Source: DATKZB01 sp035528235
GTDB taxonomy: Bacteria; Planctomycetota; Phycisphaerae; FEN-1346
NCBI GenBank assembly: GCA_035528235.1
Contig: DATKZB010000188.1
Coordinates: 1-7,166 of the forward strand
Length of the DNA: 7,166 bases
Direction of reading: 5' to 3'
The translations under genes were made by a program, and so were the position numbers. The notes under the pieces are model-generated. The model was given only the letters and a program-made list of their open reading frames with translations. It was not told the DNA's origin and made no database searches. Positions 5,773 through 7,166 of this stretch are shown in pieces. Numbering within the stretch: position 1 is the stretch's first letter; each line of letters opens with the position of its first letter.

Positions 5773-5803
5773 AAGTTGTAGGCCGCGGCGCGCCGCGGCC
5801 TAC
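5773..5803. repeat. GTAG-type palindromic repeat, perfect copy
   Basis: Positions 5778-5803 form a perfect 26-bp palindrome without a loop, running from GTAG to CTAC and centred on GGCGCGCC. Including the preceding AAGTT, it repeats 5636-5666 in direct orientation 137 bp downstream. The GTAG heads fit substrates of RAYT transposases, which is inference. Confidence 0.7.
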
Positions 5804-5833
5804 GTTCGCTCGGCCGGCAAGCGGCACGCCGTG

Positions 5834-5875
5834 CAATCTGAAATCTGAAATCTCAAATCTGCAATCTGAAATCCG
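5834..5875. repeat. Six tandem heptamers, consensus AAATCTG
   Basis: Units at 5834, 5841, 5848, 5855, 5862 and 5869 read CAATCTG, AAATCTG, AAATCTC, AAATCTG, CAATCTG and AAATCCG. The tract is A/T-rich in an otherwise GC-rich window and stops 4 nt before the helicase stop codon. I recall similar heptamer tracts between genes in planctomycete assemblies. It is a short tandem repeat, not a CRISPR. No function is visible. Confidence 0.75.
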
Positions 5876-5879
5876 CCCA

Positions 5880-7166
5880 TCACTCATCGTGCCCCGGCAC
5901 AATCACGCGGCAGGGCGGCAGGGCGCGAAGGAAGATGCGGCCATACGATTTCGAGAGGATCCGCGAGTCCAGCACCACCACCATCCCGGTATCGTCCTTC
6001 GTGCGGATAAGCCGGCCGAACCCCTGCTTGAACTTCAGCACCGCTTCCGGCAACTGGTAATCGCTGAACGGGTTACCGCCGGCCGCCCGGATGGCCTCGA
6101 TCCGCGCCTGGACCAGCGGACGGTCGGGCACCGCGAACGGCAGCCGCGCAATAATCACGTTCGAGAGCGCCGCCCCCGGCACGTCCACCCCCTGCCAGAA
6201 CGTGTCGGTCCCGAAGAGGACCGAGTGCGTGTCGTGGCGGAACGCCTCCAGCATCTTGCCGCGCGGCAACCCCTCGCCCTGCACCAGCAGGGCCCAGCGC
6301 CGCTTCGCCAGGTGCGGCCGCAGCACCTCGGCCGCCCGGCGCAGCATGTCGTACGAGGTGAACAGCACGAACGCCCGCCCTTCCGACAGGTCGACGTACC
6401 GGCGGATGGCCTCGACCGCCGCGTCGAAGTACCCGGGCGCCGTCGGCTCCGGCATGTCGGCCTCCAGGTACAGCCGCACCTGGGCCTCGTAGTTGAACGG
6501 CGACCCGACGCGGAGCGTGTCGGCCTCGGCCAGGCCAAGCCGCTCGCGGATGTACGCGAACTCATCGTTGGGCGACACGGCCAGCGTCGCGCTCGTCAGG
6601 ACCACTGACGGCACCGATTGCCACAGCAGCACGTCGAGCATCGCCCCCACGTGGACCGGCGAGGCCCGAAGGTAGATGCGCGGCCGGCGGCCCGCGCCGG
6701 GCGCGACGGCCTGGGGGGTCGCGTCGTCGGCCTCGTCGTCGCCGGCAGCCGGGGCGCGGTCCGCGCGGCGGGGTCCCGCCACGTCGACCCAGTACACCGC
6801 GCCGGACCCGCGTCCCTCGACCTCGCCGCCGGGTCCGGCGCCGTACGACTGGGTAATGAACGCCTCCAGGGCGTCGGCCAGGCTGCGTGCCCGGTCGGTG
6901 GCCGCGGCGAGTTCGTCCTGGTCGTCGCCGTCGCGGGCGCCGCGGGCGAGGTCCTCGAGTTCCTCGGCCAGCAGCCGCAGGGCCGGCGACAGCGGGTCGG
7001 CCACCACGTTCGGCCGGGGGATGCGGCCCGAGGTGCCGGCAGACGACTTGTACCAGGCCAGCAGATCGTCGAAGAAGGCGTCGGCGGCGTCGGCGGCCCG
7101 CCGGCAGGCCTGCTGGGCCCGGTCGGCGCCGACCGGCAGCGTCGCCAGCAGGCCCTTGTGCCGCTT
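5880..7166 (-). CDS. DinG/XPD-type superfamily 2 DNA helicase, C-terminal part
   Basis: The 428 codons run off the right edge without a stop, so the N-terminus with the Walker A and DEAH motifs is outside the window; the GTG at 7005-7007 is internal. The family (DinG, YoaA, XPD) unwinds DNA 5'-3' and resolves R-loops or repair intermediates in the cytoplasm; many members carry an Fe-S cluster, which cannot be judged here. Numbering from the edge, motifs are VLTSATL at 189-195, FVLFTSYD at 266-273 (motif IV), FGTDTFWQGVDVPG at 318-331 (motif V) and QGFGRLIR at 381-388 (motif VI, with arginines that contact ATP). VYWVDV at about 124-129 and RIYLRASP at about 163-170 bracket a 30-residue acidic linker. 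The C-terminus is complete and ends with PGHDE. It converges on the BNR remnant across a repeat-filled gap and is probably unrelated to the sugar genes. Confidence 0.88.
   Translation of the reverse strand, partial: KRHKGLLATLPVGADRAQQACRRAADAADAFFDDLLAWYKSSAGTSGRIPRPNVVADPLSPALRLLAEELEDLARGARDGDDQDELAAATDRARSLADALEAFITQSYGAGPGGEVEGRGSGAVYWVDVAGPRRADRAPAAGDDEADDATPQAVAPGAGRRPRIYLRASPVHVGAMLDVLLWQSVPSVVLTSATLAVSPNDEFAYIRERLGLAEADTLRVGSPFNYEAQVRLYLEADMPEPTAPGYFDAAVEAIRRYVDLSEGRAFVLFTSYDMLRRAAEVLRPHLAKRRWALLVQGEGLPRGKMLEAFRHDTHSVLFGTDTFWQGVDVPGAALSNVIIARLPFAVPDRPLVQARIEAIRAAGGNPFSDYQLPEAVLKFKQGFGRLIRTKDDTGMVVVLDSRILSKSYGRIFLRALPPCRVIVPGHDE

Noticed and set aside
5834..5875. CRISPR array
   Set aside because: The units are 7 nt with no spacers, and no cas genes are present.
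5360..6608. Continuation of the signal-peptide frame through the repeats into the helicase region
   Set aside because: After about 5350 the frame is Arg/Pro-rich without motifs, crosses several repeats and is antisense to the helicase. The real coding continues in the +1 frame to 5637.
1..7166. tRNA, rRNA or riboswitch
   Set aside because: No cloverleaf with a TTCRA-type arm, no rRNA core sequence and no known riboswitch core was seen in the gaps.

Overview
This is a GC-rich bacterial window with four intact or nearly intact genes, one broken gene and one gene running off the right edge. Gaps of about 140-250 bp between genes are packed with palindromic repeats. Three things suggest a member of the Planctomycetota, possibly Phycisphaerae-like, from a genome or metagenome assembly: a Tat-exported Gfo/Idh/MocA oxidoreductase, a GH71/99-like hydrolase and a BNR/Asp-box protein of types I associate with that phylum, and the repeat-laden intergenic DNA. 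No rRNA or marker gene is present, so this is inference.

Layout, left to right: (1) 67-1227 (+) secreted GH5-like glycoside hydrolase. (2) 1233-1426, a 194-bp non-autonomous element with 20-bp terminal inverted repeats and TA ends, carrying a nested palindrome at 1301-1358. (3) 1475-2209 (+) short M48 zinc metallopeptidase without a signal peptide. (4) 2210-2443, a convergent gap with tandem ATGATGAAC-type repeats and two inverted hairpins. (5) 2444-3658 (-) Tat-signal Gfo/Idh/MocA oxidoreductase. (6) 3659-3906, a gap with two more hairpins of one family. (7) 3907-5073 (-) exported GH71/99-like hydrolase that seems to lack the first strand of its domain. (8) 5074-5210, a divergent spacer. (9) 5211-5637 (+) remnant of a secreted Asp-box/BNR protein, frameshifted and internally deleted. 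(10) 5638-5879, a repeat cluster with two hairpins, two copies of a 31-bp palindromic repeat and six tandem heptamers. (11) 5880-7166 (-) C-terminal part of a DinG/XPD-type helicase.

The GH5-like, GH71/99-like, Gfo/Idh and BNR genes fit an exported carbohydrate-degradation theme. They lie on both strands with repeat-filled gaps, so this is not a tight operon. The peptidase and the helicase look unrelated to that theme.

The most unusual signal is non-coding. Four gaps each hold two copies of a hairpin family. Three pairs are clearly in opposite orientation. In three pairs the copies differ by matched changes on both sides of the stem. Two families also begin with GTAG, as substrates of REP-associated transposases do. 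This looks like several coexisting REPIN-like repeat families in one 7-kb window, one of them sitting inside a TA-flanked MITE-like element.
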